In this document: positions 21,752-34,195 of the stretch, in pieces
Layout of the letters: every line of letters begins with the position of its first letter
Position numbering within the stretch: the stretch's first letter is position 1
Source: Syncephalastrum monosporum B8922
Lineage: Eukaryota > Mucoromycota > Mucoromycetes > Mucorales > Syncephalastraceae
Length of the DNA: 64,000 nucleotides
Assembly: GCA_000697355.1 (NCBI GenBank)
Contig: JNEN01001200.1
Coordinates: 1 to 64,000, forward strand
Direction: 5' to 3'
Position numbers and translations under genes: made by a program
The notes under the pieces: model-generated
What the model was told of the DNA's origin: nothing
The model's input: the letters and a program-made list of their open reading frames with translations, nothing else
The model's database searches: none

Positions 21752-23971
21752 CTATTGGGAGGACTCCCATTTTTTCACAATGTCGCTACCAAGACTTTGG
21801 GCGCTCGCCGACCGGCGACGTTTACCGAGCAACATATCATAGTCCTTGGGCAACTCTAAAGCCAGATTCGGTTCTTTGAGGGCGCTGGCTGGCATCACCT
21901 TACTAAGGAGACGTCTGAAAGCTCTCTGGATGGCGGGGGTTTTCTCGGGGTGGCGCGTAAAGATGCGGACGATCACCTCCTGGAAGGTGGATGGGATCAT
22001 ATAGGAAACGTGTTGCTTTGGCACGTTAAAAGATTCTAGATGCATAGAGTATGGAATGAGTGGCCTCGCTCTTTTTCCATGGGGGTGGTGTCTCTTCTGC
22101 TCGTATTACCGCTATCGTTGAACTTTGAAAAGAACCGGATCGAGTCGACCGGATTCCGGTCTTTCATGGCATAGTTGATTTTGAGAAAATTGACAATCAC
22201 GTCGTCTTCAACGAGACCGTCATTGTCTGATTGATGCGATACAAGCTCCTTGGCAGAAATCAGATCCTTGTTGATCCGGGCCTCCATTTCCGAAGGCAAA
22301 AGAAACTCGTCCACGACTAAAACACGCGTTCGGGTGAGGACCGTCTCTTCGCCTGAGCTCTTTCTACTTACACTTGTAAAGATCGCGTGTCCGAAGGCGT
22401 TTCATGATCTCCCGGGACTTGGCAAGACCCGGTGACTTGGAGCGCTCGATAGTACGCAAAATGTCGTCTGTCAAGTTGAGATATTCTTCCGGATTTTCGA
22501 CGGCAGAAGAGATCTTGAGCTCTGAGTCTAATTCGGTGGTAATGGTGGTAATGGTGGTATGGTTGATATATTTCGGATCAGTACAAGGTCATCCATAAGT
22601 GCACACTAGTCTATTCAGGGGTAGATGATGTGTCTTCGTCCCAACTTACCAGCATAATAAAGTGCGTCTGTGATCATGTACTCGATGGCTTTCCCCACGC
22701 GGTGGGTATAGATGCGCTTAAAGAGACTGTAGCGCGTATGAAACATTTCGTAGAGGTTGTAGACTTCTTTGTGATGGTAGCAAATCTCGTCGTCAATGAC
22801 ACGGCTGTACAGCAGGAGGCGCTTCGCGTCATAGGAGCTGCGCAGGCCCAGGTTGAGCGCATCACGCTCGATATAATCGTATTTGTCGACATCCACACTG
22901 TTCTTTTTGTTGGCCACCACGTCAAACAAAAATCGTCGTTCGGATAGCTGGCTGCGCGCAAATAGAAAGCATTTTTAGGGCCTGAAGCTACCAGATCTGT
23001 GTCATCCTCAGCATACTGTACCTTTCTGACCGCGGTGTACCTGCAATCAGGTCTTTGATCAAATTGATCTCATTTCGATCGATATCAATATTGTTGTCAT
23101 CGATCAAGTGCTCGAGCACCATCTCGGAGGCCTGCTCGTGGCTCCAATCGAGGTCGGGACTAGAAGTGTGTCTATATAAGTCTTCCTTCTAGGATTTTTG
23201 GTGCGAAAGGGTCCTTACCGCGCACGAGGCATGAATTCGTTGTCAAAGACGTGGCTGAAGGGTCCGTGGCCTAGGGGGGTTTCCTATGAGTCCTACTGTC
23301 GTTTCCACGTTTTTCTCGTGAGTAGCAGATTTACCGAGGTCATGGCACAAGCCAGCGAGTTTGACGCATTTCAGCTCGCTCTCGCTGATTTCCAGCTCGG
23401 GTTGGTCTTTTTGGAAGCGTTCGACCAGCGTGCCTGCCAAGTGCGACACTCCTAAAAAACAGTGCGTGTTTAGATCGACTTGCACCACAGACACACACAC
23501 ACAGAGAGAGAGAGAAAGATCATGAAAGCCGTGGAAAAGTGGTTACCGATGGAGTGTTCAAAACGGTTATGGCTTGCTCCAGGAAAAACAAAGTAGGCAG
23601 AACCCAACTGAAGACGAGGAAAAGAGGAACAAAAAATGATTAACAGTCGTCCGAGGGGGAACCAGGGCCAAAGTAACACTTGAACGCTTACCTGCTTCAG
23701 ATCACGGAGTCTCTGAAACTGAACGGTGTCGATGAATTCAACCGTGTAATCATCGAGTTGAATGTGGCCCTGGTATTTGAAAAAAGAAGACACTCGCTTA
23801 ATAAAGAAGAACAATAAGACAACAAGAAGGTAAGGGGTAGATCAGTACGTGAATGGGGTCATTGATGACTTTGTGACCACCATAAAAAGTGCCCGAGTGT
23901 TTTTGTGAGCTTCCGTTAGAGCTGGAGCCGTAGGGAGTGACAATCTCGGGTGAACCGTCGGACAACGTCAT
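21752..23971 (-). CDS. SAMHD1: SAMHD1-like HD-domain dNTP triphosphohydrolase
   Basis: Ten exons (minus): 23971-23849, 23769-23692, 23607-23547, 23451-23335, 23270-23219, 23159-23022, 22951-22650, 22527-22372, 22316-22110, 22035-21752; 505 aa. The order of motifs follows SAMHD1: [36 protein letters not shown] (HD pair), then VDVDKYDY with the metal-binding Asp, and [17 protein letters not shown]. There is no N-terminal SAM domain. The enzyme class removes triphosphate from dNTPs. His and Asp metal ligands are all present, so activity is likely. Regulation by GTP/dNTP is known for the human protein and not tested here. Confidence 0.93.
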
Positions 23972-24214
23972 TCTGCGTAAGGAAGACAGGGAAGGAAAAG
24001 GAGAAAAGACGAGAAAGTAAAACCATTATTCCTTTTCGGTCAATCTGTGGGGTCTGTGCGCCATCCAGGCCAATGTGTGTCCCTTTTTTCCGGACACGGT
24101 CCGGTCTTTTTGTCACTATTTGAGTACAGAACAGAAAATTCAAATCTCAAGTGATAAACGAGGCCAAAAAAAAAAAAAGGATGGCTGAGGAATCTAAGCT
24201 TTATAGAACAAGTA

Positions 24215-26020
24215 CTATCCACGACAGAACGCGAGAACATCGCCCCGTCGTCGTCGGTCGTCGTGGAAGTGGGTATTGAAGAAACGTGCACATACATGGT
24301 ATCCTCGCGCGTCCAAGAGAGGCTGAACCGACGGTAACAAGCTGTCAAACATCAAGAGAGCGGCAGGCCACGGACGCTCCATATCGCGCAAGAAGCCGGC
24401 GGGATCGGTGTAAAATTGATCGGCTTCGTCGAGTGCGTCGTCGTAGAGAGGCGGCTCACAGGTCAAGAACCACATGTCCACCTCCCGGGCGTGGACGACC
24501 GACTGCCACGGTGTGGAGTGGCATGGCATGAGGATGCCGACCGAAGTCGGCTTGTGCTCGCGGACCCAGAGCATGGCATCCATCACGCCGCGCTGGTGCC
24601 ACAGTGAGAGATAGATCGCCATCGGCAGCTGGGTGCCGACCAGGACCAGACATGCCACGCGCTTCCACCGCGACGGAACCGATTGCAGGCCTTTGGCGGC
24701 AAAGATCAGGAGCAGCGGGACGATGGGGAAGATGAAGCGGAACTCCTTGTGGGACAAGAGGCTGTAGACACCGAGCACGTACAGCACAAGATGGCCGACG
24801 AGGCGATTGGATGCGTTCACCTTGCTCTTTTGGTAGCCATACACCGAAAAGGGCAGAAAGGTCGTCAGAACGACGGGAACGCCCTGGCTAAAGTACCAGT
24901 GCCATGGGTGCACGCCGTAAATGACCGAGATGGACTGCAGCACATTCACCTTGATAAAGTTGAACGGCGTCAGCACCGTCTTGGAGAGATCCCATACACC
25001 AGTGTAAATACGCGTGTCGATCGCAATATTGGCGGCCAGGACGGTACCCCTAGACATCGGTCGTCAGTTTCTCTTTTTCTCTGTCTCTCTCACTCTCTCT
25101 GTCCCACTTCAGCCTATGCCAAACACTTGCGTGATGAGAAAAGCAGACAGCGCGACTGTGCAGCGGTGACCTTGGGCGCGCCATAAAAGGTGGCCGCCTA
25201 GAAAGAGCCACAGCAGGGCATTGGTCGGACGCATGACGCACGCCAGAGAGGCCCACACGAGGGCTTTCCTATAGTCCTTCTTCCAGTGCGAGCGGTCCAA
25301 GGACAGTGGCCAGTCGTTCATAGCAGCGAGGGTGAGCACGGTTTCCATCGTGTTGGACAGGGTACGGCCGGCCATGAAGAAAAGGTACCAGGAGCTGAGA
25401 AGGGTGAATAGCTTCATATAGATGTCAATACGTAGTCCCACATCGTGCAGCGGTGGCATACCAGGTAAGGTGCGATGGTGCCGCCCATCAGCCTTTTGCC
25501 CAGCGAGTAAGTACAATAGTCCGCGACGGCTGCGAGGACGGCCTGGAACATCTTGGGCGCTAACAGCTTACAACAGATGATCCGCATCAGTATCAGTGTG
25601 ACTTAAAAAAAGAGACACACGATAGGGCTTGATGTTGGGCGCGCTTACCAGGAGTCGAGTGTCGTCGAGGCCGACCAGGGCAATCAGTTTGTAGAGGAGA
25701 GCAAACACGGCCGGGTGGGCATAGCTCCGTATCCGCTCGTGCCACTCCCACGACACGTACCCGTAGCCAAACACCATGTTATGGGCAATCTCCTGCGATT
25801 GCCAGTATTCATCTGGATTGTCGTAGGTGCGTGTCAACCACGCGTTCAGGAGACGCACAACGAGGCACACGCAGAATATGAAAAGACGCGATGTCGTCGT
25901 CGATTGCTGTGCCATGTGTTTTTTGAGAGCATCCTCGTCCTGTGAGCTTTGCTTGGTCTGCTTGGCCGTCGCCGGGCCTTGATCGGGGTCTGCCACACGA
26001 TGGCGTAGATCGGTGGTCAT
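24215..26020 (-). CDS. GPI10: GPI mannosyltransferase 3 (PIG-B/Gpi10)
   Basis: Four exons (minus): 26020-25649, 25566-25462, 25411-25125, 25049-24215; 532 aa. A family GT22 enzyme of the ER membrane that adds the third mannose to the GPI anchor core. Diagnostic text: YDNPDEYWQSQE and YVSWEWHERIRSY near the N-terminus, RTLSNTMETVL, and HPWHWYFSQGVPV; many hydrophobic spans. The length fits PIG-B. The donor of the third intron is weak (GTTTGG); the alternative GT two bases earlier breaks the frame. The ATG at 26020 is the first in frame. Confidence 0.93.
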
Positions 26021-26360
26021 GCTTTGCAAGATGACCTTGTGCGGAAAAGAAATAGGATGAAATCAATGCAGCGACCCGTACATAAAGTTGGATCGATCCA
26101 TCCATCCAATAACAGGCACATGGATGCATCGTATAAATTGATATCAAACTTTTCATGTGTCGTAAAGGTACCGATGAGCTTGGTACATGAGCTTGCTTTT
26201 TTAGGTAGCTAAAAGTGAAAAAAAAAAAAACGTGTGTGCATGTACAAGAGAAGTGAAGACAAAAGCGTGGGGGGGGGTATAAGGGAGGACGGGGGAAACT
26301 GACAGCGTGAATCGGGTTCAGGAGGTGGATAGTGACATACGCAATGAACAACAATCGTTT
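26021..26360. promoter_or_regulatory. Upstream region of the GPI10-like gene
   Basis: 340 bp between the minus-strand GPI10 start and the end of the minus-strand F-box gene. It should hold the GPI10 promoter and the F-box gene's 3' end. It includes an A11 tract at about 26219-26230 and a G8 tract near 26270. No gene seen. Confidence 0.4.
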
Positions 26361-28261
26361 TCAAGAAGAAGAATCCATGCGTGCGGGACGCCACGCCGCA
26401 GAATCTTCTATCCTTTCTTGAACACCCGGACTGAGTTCTACCGAGTGCACCGACAAGGCCTCTAAACGTGATTCAGGGCAATCGCGGACATGGTCCAGAA
26501 AGAGGAGCGTCGCCTCGTCGAGGGAGCGCCCATAACGCGGCAATCGACCGCGAAGCCGTGATGCGTAGGATAAATCGTCTGCTACGCTGACCAGCTTGAG
26601 ACTCTTGACCTTGCCTAGACTCGGGAGCATCACTGCAGCGAGACCTGTCACCAACACGACCGAGGTGAGCGCACACCCGTCCCGAGCGGTCATCACCGCA
26701 CCAAAATCATCCGCAGCGTCTGCCGTCGCCAACGCCGTGCCTCCGACCAGCTGAAGCGTATGCAGGCGGGGCAGCGTCGCAAGCGCATCAAAGAAATGAG
26801 CCTCGACTTCGCCGCCGTTCGACAGGCGGAAGGATTCGAGGGCAGTGCAACGTTCGATAAACAGAGAAAGGCCGGTCGACGCCTGGAGGTTGTAGAGCGC
26901 GAGCTGCCGAAGCTGGCGACAGGCGCCGACGGCCGCGAGCCGGCGGCCCATGGCGACGGAGGCCATCAGATCCGTCACGCCTGGGCCGTCGGCCACGTAA
27001 AATAGGCGCTCGAGCGTGTCGGCATGCCGCCCGATCAAGGTCGTGATGTGGCCGTCCTGGTCACTCACGGGCGAGGCAATGGACAGCTGGGTCATGCCCT
27101 GCCGTGCATCCGTCCGGCCCGAGACCGGGTCGGGGTCGTCGAGGCCCCAGCAGAAATGCTGAAGATGCGGGCACCATTCATGCAGGTGCGGTATCACCCG
27201 GCTCAGCTTGGTTGCGGTGAGCTGCGAAAAGACGAGGCGTTTCAGGCGGGGCAGTGACGGCAAGAAGAGCTCGAACCGGGTCGGCGACTCCTTGAGGGGG
27301 CACCAGTAAAGGCGTTCCAATGGGCAGTCCGGCAGAGGCAAGGGCAGTGTGGATTGCGGTTCGGACGCACACCGGGACATGTAGCTCAGGCTTTTCAGGG
27401 CCGGGCAGTCACGAAGAATGGTATACAGCGCATCGTGTGCCAAGCGGCAGTTCTTCATCTCGAATGTTCTGAGGCGTGCGCCAATGGAACCCAGGGCAGA
27501 GAGATCGAGTGTTTTGTAACCGCGTACGTCGCTGTCGATGATAGCTAAATGAAAGAAAACAAAATATCCACATCAGCAATCTTCCCTCTTTTCTCGTTTG
27601 TCCTGCATCTGCTCTTTTCTCTTCTTTCTTTTCCCATATTCTATACCGTACAGAGCATTTCAAGCGACCGGACGTGTTCGTGAGCGAGGATGCCCAGCGC
27701 CTGGTGGATGCGATCGGTGCTGCCGCGCAGTAAGAGTTCTCGCATATGGCCCTGGCGGGCTGCATAACCCAGCAACGGGATCTGATCCTCGCCCATGCGG
27801 ACCAGATCAATCTCGACGTCGCGCCAGGTGCAGGCCAGACTGGCCACGAGTGCACGCCACCGCTGGCTGACGGCCAGACAGCGCATGCGATCCGGGAAAG
27901 GGAGCTCGGCCACGACTTGGTTGGCTACTTCATACGGCACAAGGCTCATGAAGTCGGTCCGGCGGTCGCGCTGCTGTCGTGCGCGTTGCAACATGGCTTC
28001 CATCTCCTGGTTTTGCGGCTCGACCTGCCGCTGGCCTGCCTCCAGCACCTGCACCGCCGCTTGGGCTTTGCTTTCCTGGAGAAGCACCTCCGACGCTTGA
28101 AGATACCCGGTTGCCACATTCGGTGCTTGGCCGATAAACGCCATGGCATCCCTCAGATGACCGGCCCAGCATGAACAGTCCCAATCTTGGTAGAAACAGC
28201 TCTCTTGGACAGAAAGGATCTCAACGGCTCGTTTTATAGAATCGTCATTATATGAGTTCAT
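26361..28261 (-). CDS. TPR/F-box/leucine-rich repeat protein (Dia2/Pof3-like)
   Basis: Exons 28261-27652 and 27544-26361, 597 aa. The N-terminal 120 residues are helical with TPR-like spacing (NVATGYLQASEVLLQES, AAVQVLEAGQRQVE). The F-box DFMSLVPYEVANQVVAELPF follows, then many leucine-rich segments (LKSLSYMSRC, LRQLALYNLQ, LHTLQLVGG). This TPR/F-box/LRR order is that of Dia2 and Pof3, substrate receptors of SCF ubiquitin ligases, though Mucoromycota carry many such proteins. The splice donor GTACGG was chosen because it alone keeps frame. The start follows a long A tract on the coding strand. Confidence 0.8.
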
Positions 28262-29327
28262 GTCTTTTTTTTTTTTTTTTTTACACCCAAAAAAAAAAAA
28301 GAAAGCGGAGACAAGAGTCAAGTGCCACACCATCAGGCGGGGCAACATCCCTCCAATGTTTTAATATGCTCATACGCCTGGCCTGGTTCACGTGCGCCAG
28401 TCATTGACACATCGCACAAGTTGGGCTTACACCTCGACTGACCTTGTCTCTCTTTTTTTTTTTCGGTGCCTATCAAGATCAAACGACAACATACAAGTCG
28501 TCCTTTCTTTCCCGCGGCACATTCTACTGTTTCACTTTTTGCACTCAAATCGGTGCACATACTAGGACTACAACAAATATTACCTTACATAGCCTATGCC
28601 CTTCTTCCTCTCTCCTCCCCCCCCCTTGCTTATGTAGCCGCTATGGCATAATTCCCATAGAAAGACCCACGAAGGGCGAGGGTGCTTGAAAAATCAATGA
28701 CGTACTCGAGCTTTCCGGCAGTGCCGAAACCATGTATGGATAGGATAAAAATGCTCACACCACGTACAGAGAGCACAGACGCGAAGGACGAACGGGGAAG
28801 TTAAACCTTATTTAGAAGCCTAAAGCGCTTCATCCGATAGCACGCATGTACATTTTACGTTTATGTGTTTCTATCAAGCGTCGCACATGAGAACGTTCTC
28901 TGGGAATTTGAGAAAGCTAGCACAGCAGGACCTATCGGTATCCAACCCTTTTTACGCCTTTATTTTCCGAGTCTATTTCCTCACTACTAACAGCCAGCTC
29001 CCCAGATACTTTACAAGTGATTTGTTCCTGGGAACATGATGATGATGCATTGCTTATCGTAATATCTTCACAGCCGAGCCTCCATGTGAGCCAAGGAACC
29101 GCCGTGAATACGTCCTCCACCGCGTATTTTTCGAAGTTGTGCCAACCATGCGTGCACGACCCATTCCACACGCAGGTCTATCATAGCAGACCGTGCCTCT
29201 TACATCCAAACCTCAAAACGAACCCATCCTAGTTCCCCCTTTTTTTTTCTTCCTTTCATCTGGAATCCATGTACCAATCTACTTGTGAAGATGGGTTTGA
29301 TGTATTACGGTGTAAGATAGATGCGGT
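28262..29327. other. Intergenic region with homopolymer hairpin
   Basis: About 1.07 kb between two minus-strand genes. T18 at 28265-28282 faces A12 at 28289-28300 across a 6-nt spacer, immediately 5' of the F-box gene. The remainder has no recognised gene; a 79-codon minus-strand frame at 28932-29171 has no known domain. Confidence 0.5.
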
Positions 29328-30407
29328 TTATCGGAAGACATCAGTATTACAGAAACTTGAGTTGTCTCTCAAGGAGTCATTATGTGTCTTGTATTCCATG
29401 ATCGTGTCTTGAGGTAAGCTGAGCACCCTCTTGATGGTATCCCTGCAAACCATAATGTAAGTCATCGCAGTCTAAACCAGCCTCAAGGAACGTACCTTAT
29501 TCTTAGGTTGATTTTTCCGTTGGATGCCGTCCGGTTCCATACAGAGATGATATCCTCAGAGTTCCGGATTGACAGTACTGCTCCACATATCTCGCCTTGT
29601 ACGTCAAATTGTTCTCCAATGATGGCCAACACCTGCAACAGAGGGGGGGGGGCGAACAGATCAGCATCCTCACCGGACAACGTGTACATCACAGAGTGAC
29701 ACTTACCAATAACTCCCAGTATCGACTCGCCAAACCCTTTTTCAGTCGTACAATCCACTTTCCACCATTGATATTTGCTTCGTCCTACCACGACACCATC
29801 ATCAGATCATTCCATCGCTGACGTATGTATGTACGTATGTATGTATGCAGGTGTGAACGCTCCAACGTTACCTCCCAAACAGGTCGCACCCCGAATTTGA
29901 ACAAGTGATAGTCGCTGATGTTTGGCAGGCCGCTTGGTCGACGCAAATGGCTGTAAACGGCCCAAAATTCTTCAATCTGCAGACCCACCGTAACAATCGT
30001 CCATGGTTAGAATCCGTGCAAGACGAAGGGGCGTGCAGAGCCCGGAAAACGAACCGAAGAGAACGACGCGATGCGCTTCATGCTGCCTTCGTAATCCTTA
30101 ATCTTGGCTTTGGGCAGACGGTGCATGAACCAGAACACCCAGGTATAACGCAATGGATGGTGTCCCTCGGATGGTACACCTGCTCACACACACAGAGAGA
30201 CGCATGTCTGTTAGTAACTGTCGTACTATTTTGCACGCAACACGGTCTGCTCTGTCAAGGACGGACTGTGCAACCCTTTGCACTCGTCATTCTTCTCCCT
30301 TTCCCTAGACAACGAGCTGATTTACCTGGACGGTCGAGGGATGTGAGTGCTGTGTTGAGGTCATTCGTCGGTTGTGCGGAAAGGATCGGATTACGGGAAA
30401 TGTCCAT
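29328..30407 (-). CDS. eIF4E family cap-binding protein, class II (4EHP-like)
   Basis: Six exons (minus): 30407-30326, 30179-30055, 29976-29872, 29784-29707, 29632-29496, 29442-29328; 213 aa. Core motifs: HPLRYTWVFWFMHR, FSSIEEFWAVYSHL, GVRPVWEDEANINGGKW, GLASRYWELL, AIIGEQFDVQGEICGAV, RDTIKRVLSLP and TIMEYKTHNDS. The position of the second cap-stacking Trp of class I (KTWQANL) is Tyr here (IKDYEGSM), a class II hallmark, while the first Trp is kept. Class II members bind the mRNA cap and often repress translation. All splice sites are GT-AG. Confidence 0.9.
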
Positions 30408-30508
30408 GGCACCAAAAAAAAAAAAAAAGGGTTGTAAGAGAAGCTGGAAAAAAATAGGATGGTCCAGTTTCTCTGTGAAGTGGAAAGTCAAAAATTGGAA
30501 GAATTTGG

Positions 30509-30970
30509 ATGGCTTGTCACTTCATTGTCCACGCGTGCGCATCGTCTATGCTGCAAGGCACAGACAATTCAGTGGGTCTATTTTCCACTCCCCCGACCCC
30601 TACTTTTGGATGTTTTCCTCTCCTGAGCGCTTATGTATCACTGCTCATATTGACTGCGGAGGACCCGTTCTTCCTCGACGCAAGGTGTGTTGTGTTCGAC
30701 GGACAGATCTCCTGTATCCCAGGTGACCCCGACGCTGGAGGACAGATACGAGATACTCTACTCAACGCCTACGAAGGAATCTATTGCTTATCTTTGCCCG
30801 GCGATAGTCAGCTACCTACTAAAGAATACGATGCTATCATGGGCACAGACGAGATTACATTATGTCTCATATATCTCAATGGCGCGACGAGCGCTCTAGA
30901 GTTTCCGGAAGCCCTTTTATGGTATTTTTGCCGTCTTGCTTGGTCGATCCAGAATTTAAATTTGTTCTAG
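30509..30970 (+). CDS. Hypothetical protein (low support)
   Basis: 153-codon open frame in the gap between two genes. The second half has fairly ordered text (DARCVVFDGQISCIPGD, TKEYDAIMGTDEITLCLIYLNG), the first half looks random. No known domain. It may be a chance frame or a decayed gene. Confidence 0.25.
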   Translation: MACHFIVHACASSMLQGTDNSVGLFSTPPTPTFGCFPLLSAYVSLLILTAEDPFFLDARCVVFDGQISCIPGDPDAGGQIRDTLLNAYEGIYCLSLPGDSQLPTKEYDAIMGTDEITLCLIYLNGATSALEFPEALLWYFCRLAWSIQNLNLF

Positions 30971-31581
30971 ATGGTTCACGGCCAGTGCCGTGGTATGCAT
31001 TGTGGTCCGTACAACTCACCCAAAATAGCTGTAACCAGTCCAGGCGACCCTCATAAGCGAGGAGACCCTTGATCCCCATCGTCTTTCTCCATTTCGGAGT
31101 TTCTGATTCTCTGGCATTGATGCATCATCACACCCAAAGCAAGGAAGCATGATCCATTTACGCGTAAAAATAGTTTTATGGTACCAGCACGAATAACGCT
31201 CCTCCTCGTGCTATATTATGCTGAAAGCGTTCGCCTTCGAAACTACAGTGAATGTGATCCAACTCGCTCTATGAAGCACAGGGGAGTGGCACTGCCACAC
31301 TGTCATGTTCCGCTTGTTGCTGAGCCTCACCATCCCCGCTCGCACAACACTTGTACTTCGTCGCGCCGGAACGCTTGCGGTCTGTGCATGAGTCATTTTA
31401 TCCTCCCGAGCCATTGCATCATATGGAATGCGTGACCCGAATCCCTCTCCTTCTTCCGTATTGTGCATCGCTGTCTTTCTGACAATATAAAAGAGGTCCA
31501 CGCCTCCCCCATGACGTGAACCCATACACATACGTTTTACAAGTTCTCTTCTTCTTTTCACCTCTTCTAACATACGCCATT
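30971..31581. promoter_or_regulatory. Upstream region of the hydrolase gene
   Basis: About 610 bp before the hydrolase start. It holds a TATAAAAGA block at about 31487-31495, roughly 90 bp upstream of the ATG, which would suit a TATA element. No gene seen. Confidence 0.4.
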
Positions 31582-32717
31582 ATGCTGTATCCCACGTATG
31601 AGAAGTGCTTCATGAGCGGTCCTCAGACACCCGCCGAGATGTTTGGCGAGGTCCTGCAACGCTCTATGGTGGACCCCACGGGTCGCGATCCCGTGCCAGA
31701 AGTAGACTGCAAAGAGTTCACGGTCAAGTCTGACAAATACGGTACGGTCCCCGTTTTCGTTATTCGTCCACCCGGTACCGAAGATGAGCTCCTGCCCGCT
31801 TTAATCTACACGTAAGTTTTCCTTACTATTGTATGTCCCGACGACTGACTCGCGTCCGTTCCGGTTTGATAGTCATGGTGGTGGCTACGTGTTTGGAAAT
31901 AAGCTGGCGTACGAGAAGTTGACGGCTGAGGTAAAAAAAAAAGTATCTTCATGCCCCCCATTGGTACATGAACTGAATTTTATGGGTCTATGTCAGATCG
32001 CGGTGAAGGCACGCGTTGCTGTCATCCATGTCGAGTATACTCGCTTTCCGGAGGCGCAGTATCCTCAATGGCTCGAGGAATCATACGACACTCTGAAATG
32101 GGTACACGAAAACGGAAAAGAGTTACTCCGCATTGATCCTGCCCGGATTGGTGTCGCCGGCGACTCTGCCGGCGGTAACCTGTGCGCGGGCCTTGTCTGT
32201 GAGTAGACCCACCTCCTTGGTTGCTCTGTACGAGAAAAGAGGGAAAATCTTACCGTATCCTATTTCAGTGCTTACCAAGCAGCGCGGTCATATTGATTGG
32301 ATACAGTCCCAGGTCCTCATCTATCCGTACGTTGCCTCGGACGAGCAGCGTCAAACTTTTGAATCCGTCAAATTGTATGGCGACGGCTCCTATGGTGCAG
32401 GTCTGATCCATATCGCCAAGTCGGATGCTGCTATCTTTCCCCAGGGCAAAATTACCGACAGCATCACGGCCCCGTTGACAGCCACGCAAGACGAACTGAA
32501 AGGCGTGCCGCCCACCTTGGTAGTCACGGCCGAGTACGACATGCTGCGAGACGAAGCCGAGGCATACGTTTGCAAGCTCATTGAGGCTGGGAATGATGCT
32601 ACGGCTTTGCGGGTCAATAATGTCCTACACGCCTACCTTGCCATCCCTGTGGCAGACACACCAGCCTATCACACATCCATTGCTGCCATTGCCGGCCACT
32701 TGCAGCGCACCCTTTAG
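31582..32717 (+). CDS. Alpha/beta hydrolase, hormone-sensitive lipase family
   Basis: Exons 31582-31811, 31873-31930, 31997-32198 and 32269-32717, 312 aa. The oxyanion-hole HGGGY lies at the second exon start, GDSAGG carries the nucleophile Ser, AEYDMLRDE the Asp, and NVLHAYL the His, so the catalytic triad is complete. This is the HSL (esterase group IV) type. Substrate is unknown: carboxylester hydrolysis is the family activity. No signal peptide, so probably cytosolic. An ATAAAT polyadenylation-like signal follows at about 32750. The ATG at 31582 is the first in frame. Confidence 0.9.
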
Positions 32718-34195
32718 AAGTATCTTGCATGGCTGGCGTATCCATACAAAATAAATGCACTTCTTATCAGTATCCTTGATGGTTAACATGAGCGGTATAA
32801 TTATGTATGTGATGCTGTTCTGGCGAACATACAATTTATATCTTGCACAGCAAACGTATGCTGGAACAGTAATAATGTAGGTCGACCAGATAAATTTGTT
32901 TTGCTTCTGTACATTGCCCATACCAGGCGAATATCTGTCTCTATCTCCCAAAAAAAAAATGGAGGCGAAAGACACATTAAAGTGATTCCTTCCTACCGGG
33001 AAAACGCTACTACAGTTCCCTTTGTCGCCATGTATTCGGTGCAGAGGTGATTTGTAATGAGGAGGTGCAGAAGTACACACACACTCTCTCACCTACTCTG
33101 TACGACGCATTTGCTGTGTACGTGGTTCTTTCAGCCTCGGGTTGAGGGCCCCTGCGCCTTTTCGAATCGACGGACGAACGTAAAATTCGCGAGAATGATT
33201 ACGCCGTATCCATCCCGCTCGGCGTGGTCGGGGACTCCCCGATGAAAACACTTTGTGCAACGCAACGCATCTTTCCCATGGAATCACCAAAAGAAACAAA
33301 GACGCGGAAGGAATCGAAAAAAAAGACGTTTTGTTTGTGCATAGTGCAAATGAACAACAGCAAGTCATTGAAAGGCTAACAGGAATGCCACCACCCAACT
33401 CAGGAACATATCTGCCAGTGCGTGTTGGATCACCTCCTTTCCAGATGAGATGATTCCCGAATCCATCATAAAGGAAAAGACTAAATCTCGGCTGAGGCGG
33501 TAGGCATGCGGCCCGCGTGCTAATTCGATCCAGGGCCCCAATAACAGGGGAGCTGAGCCGTATATGCATCAACAGGGCCTTGGCGACTGGACTCCATTGT
33601 GGAGACCATTCCACATTGCGACCACTTTTAGCGCACACGACAGAGCAAAAACGTGCTTCCTCAGCAGAAGGGGTGCCCCCTCCTCAACAAGTACTAGTTC
33701 TCTCGTTCCTGATAGACACACTGTACAGTAATGTACAGCACAGCACAGCACAGGATACGACGATCATCTTGGACTCTTTCGCTTTATTCCACCATGCATC
33801 TTGCTTGAACGGTACCTTAGATAGGGGAATCGAATAAACAAGGGGCATGGAAAGATAAGCGATGGTTTCATCGATACTCAGCTTTGACCTTATACAATCT
33901 TTGAAAGAAGACGTGTGCATACATCGATCAGGAGCGATTTATCCCTATTAACAAGAGCGTGGAGAAGAAGGACCAAAGCTTCGAGAAGACCTGTTTACTG
34001 CTGCTACAGGTCGCATGAATCTCGCGCGAAATCATTTCTCTCCTCGTCCTAACCGAACGACGCGGGCTCGTGAAATCCCGCGCCTGTATTGGCCTTTACT
34101 TTCCATTCTCCAGTGCGTTACCTGCTCATATCGTATGTGCACATTAGTACTTGGCCCCCTCAGAGCCACAGCATTAACAAGCTAACATAGGGGTA
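32718..34195. other. Gene-poor region
   Basis: About 1.5 kb with no recognisable gene. The 181-codon minus-strand frame 33093-33638 has no domain and no splice support. A short GCACA repeat is at 33732-33751. Confidence 0.45.

Noticed and set aside
24683..25186. 167-codon plus-strand frame
   Set aside because: Antisense shadow of the GPI10-like exons.
30055..30179. Apparent frameshift in exon 2 of the eIF4E gene
   Set aside because: On recounting the bases the exon is 125 nt and open in one frame; the gene is intact.
33093..33638. 181-codon minus-strand frame in a gene-poor region
   Set aside because: Random-looking composition, no domain, no splice context.
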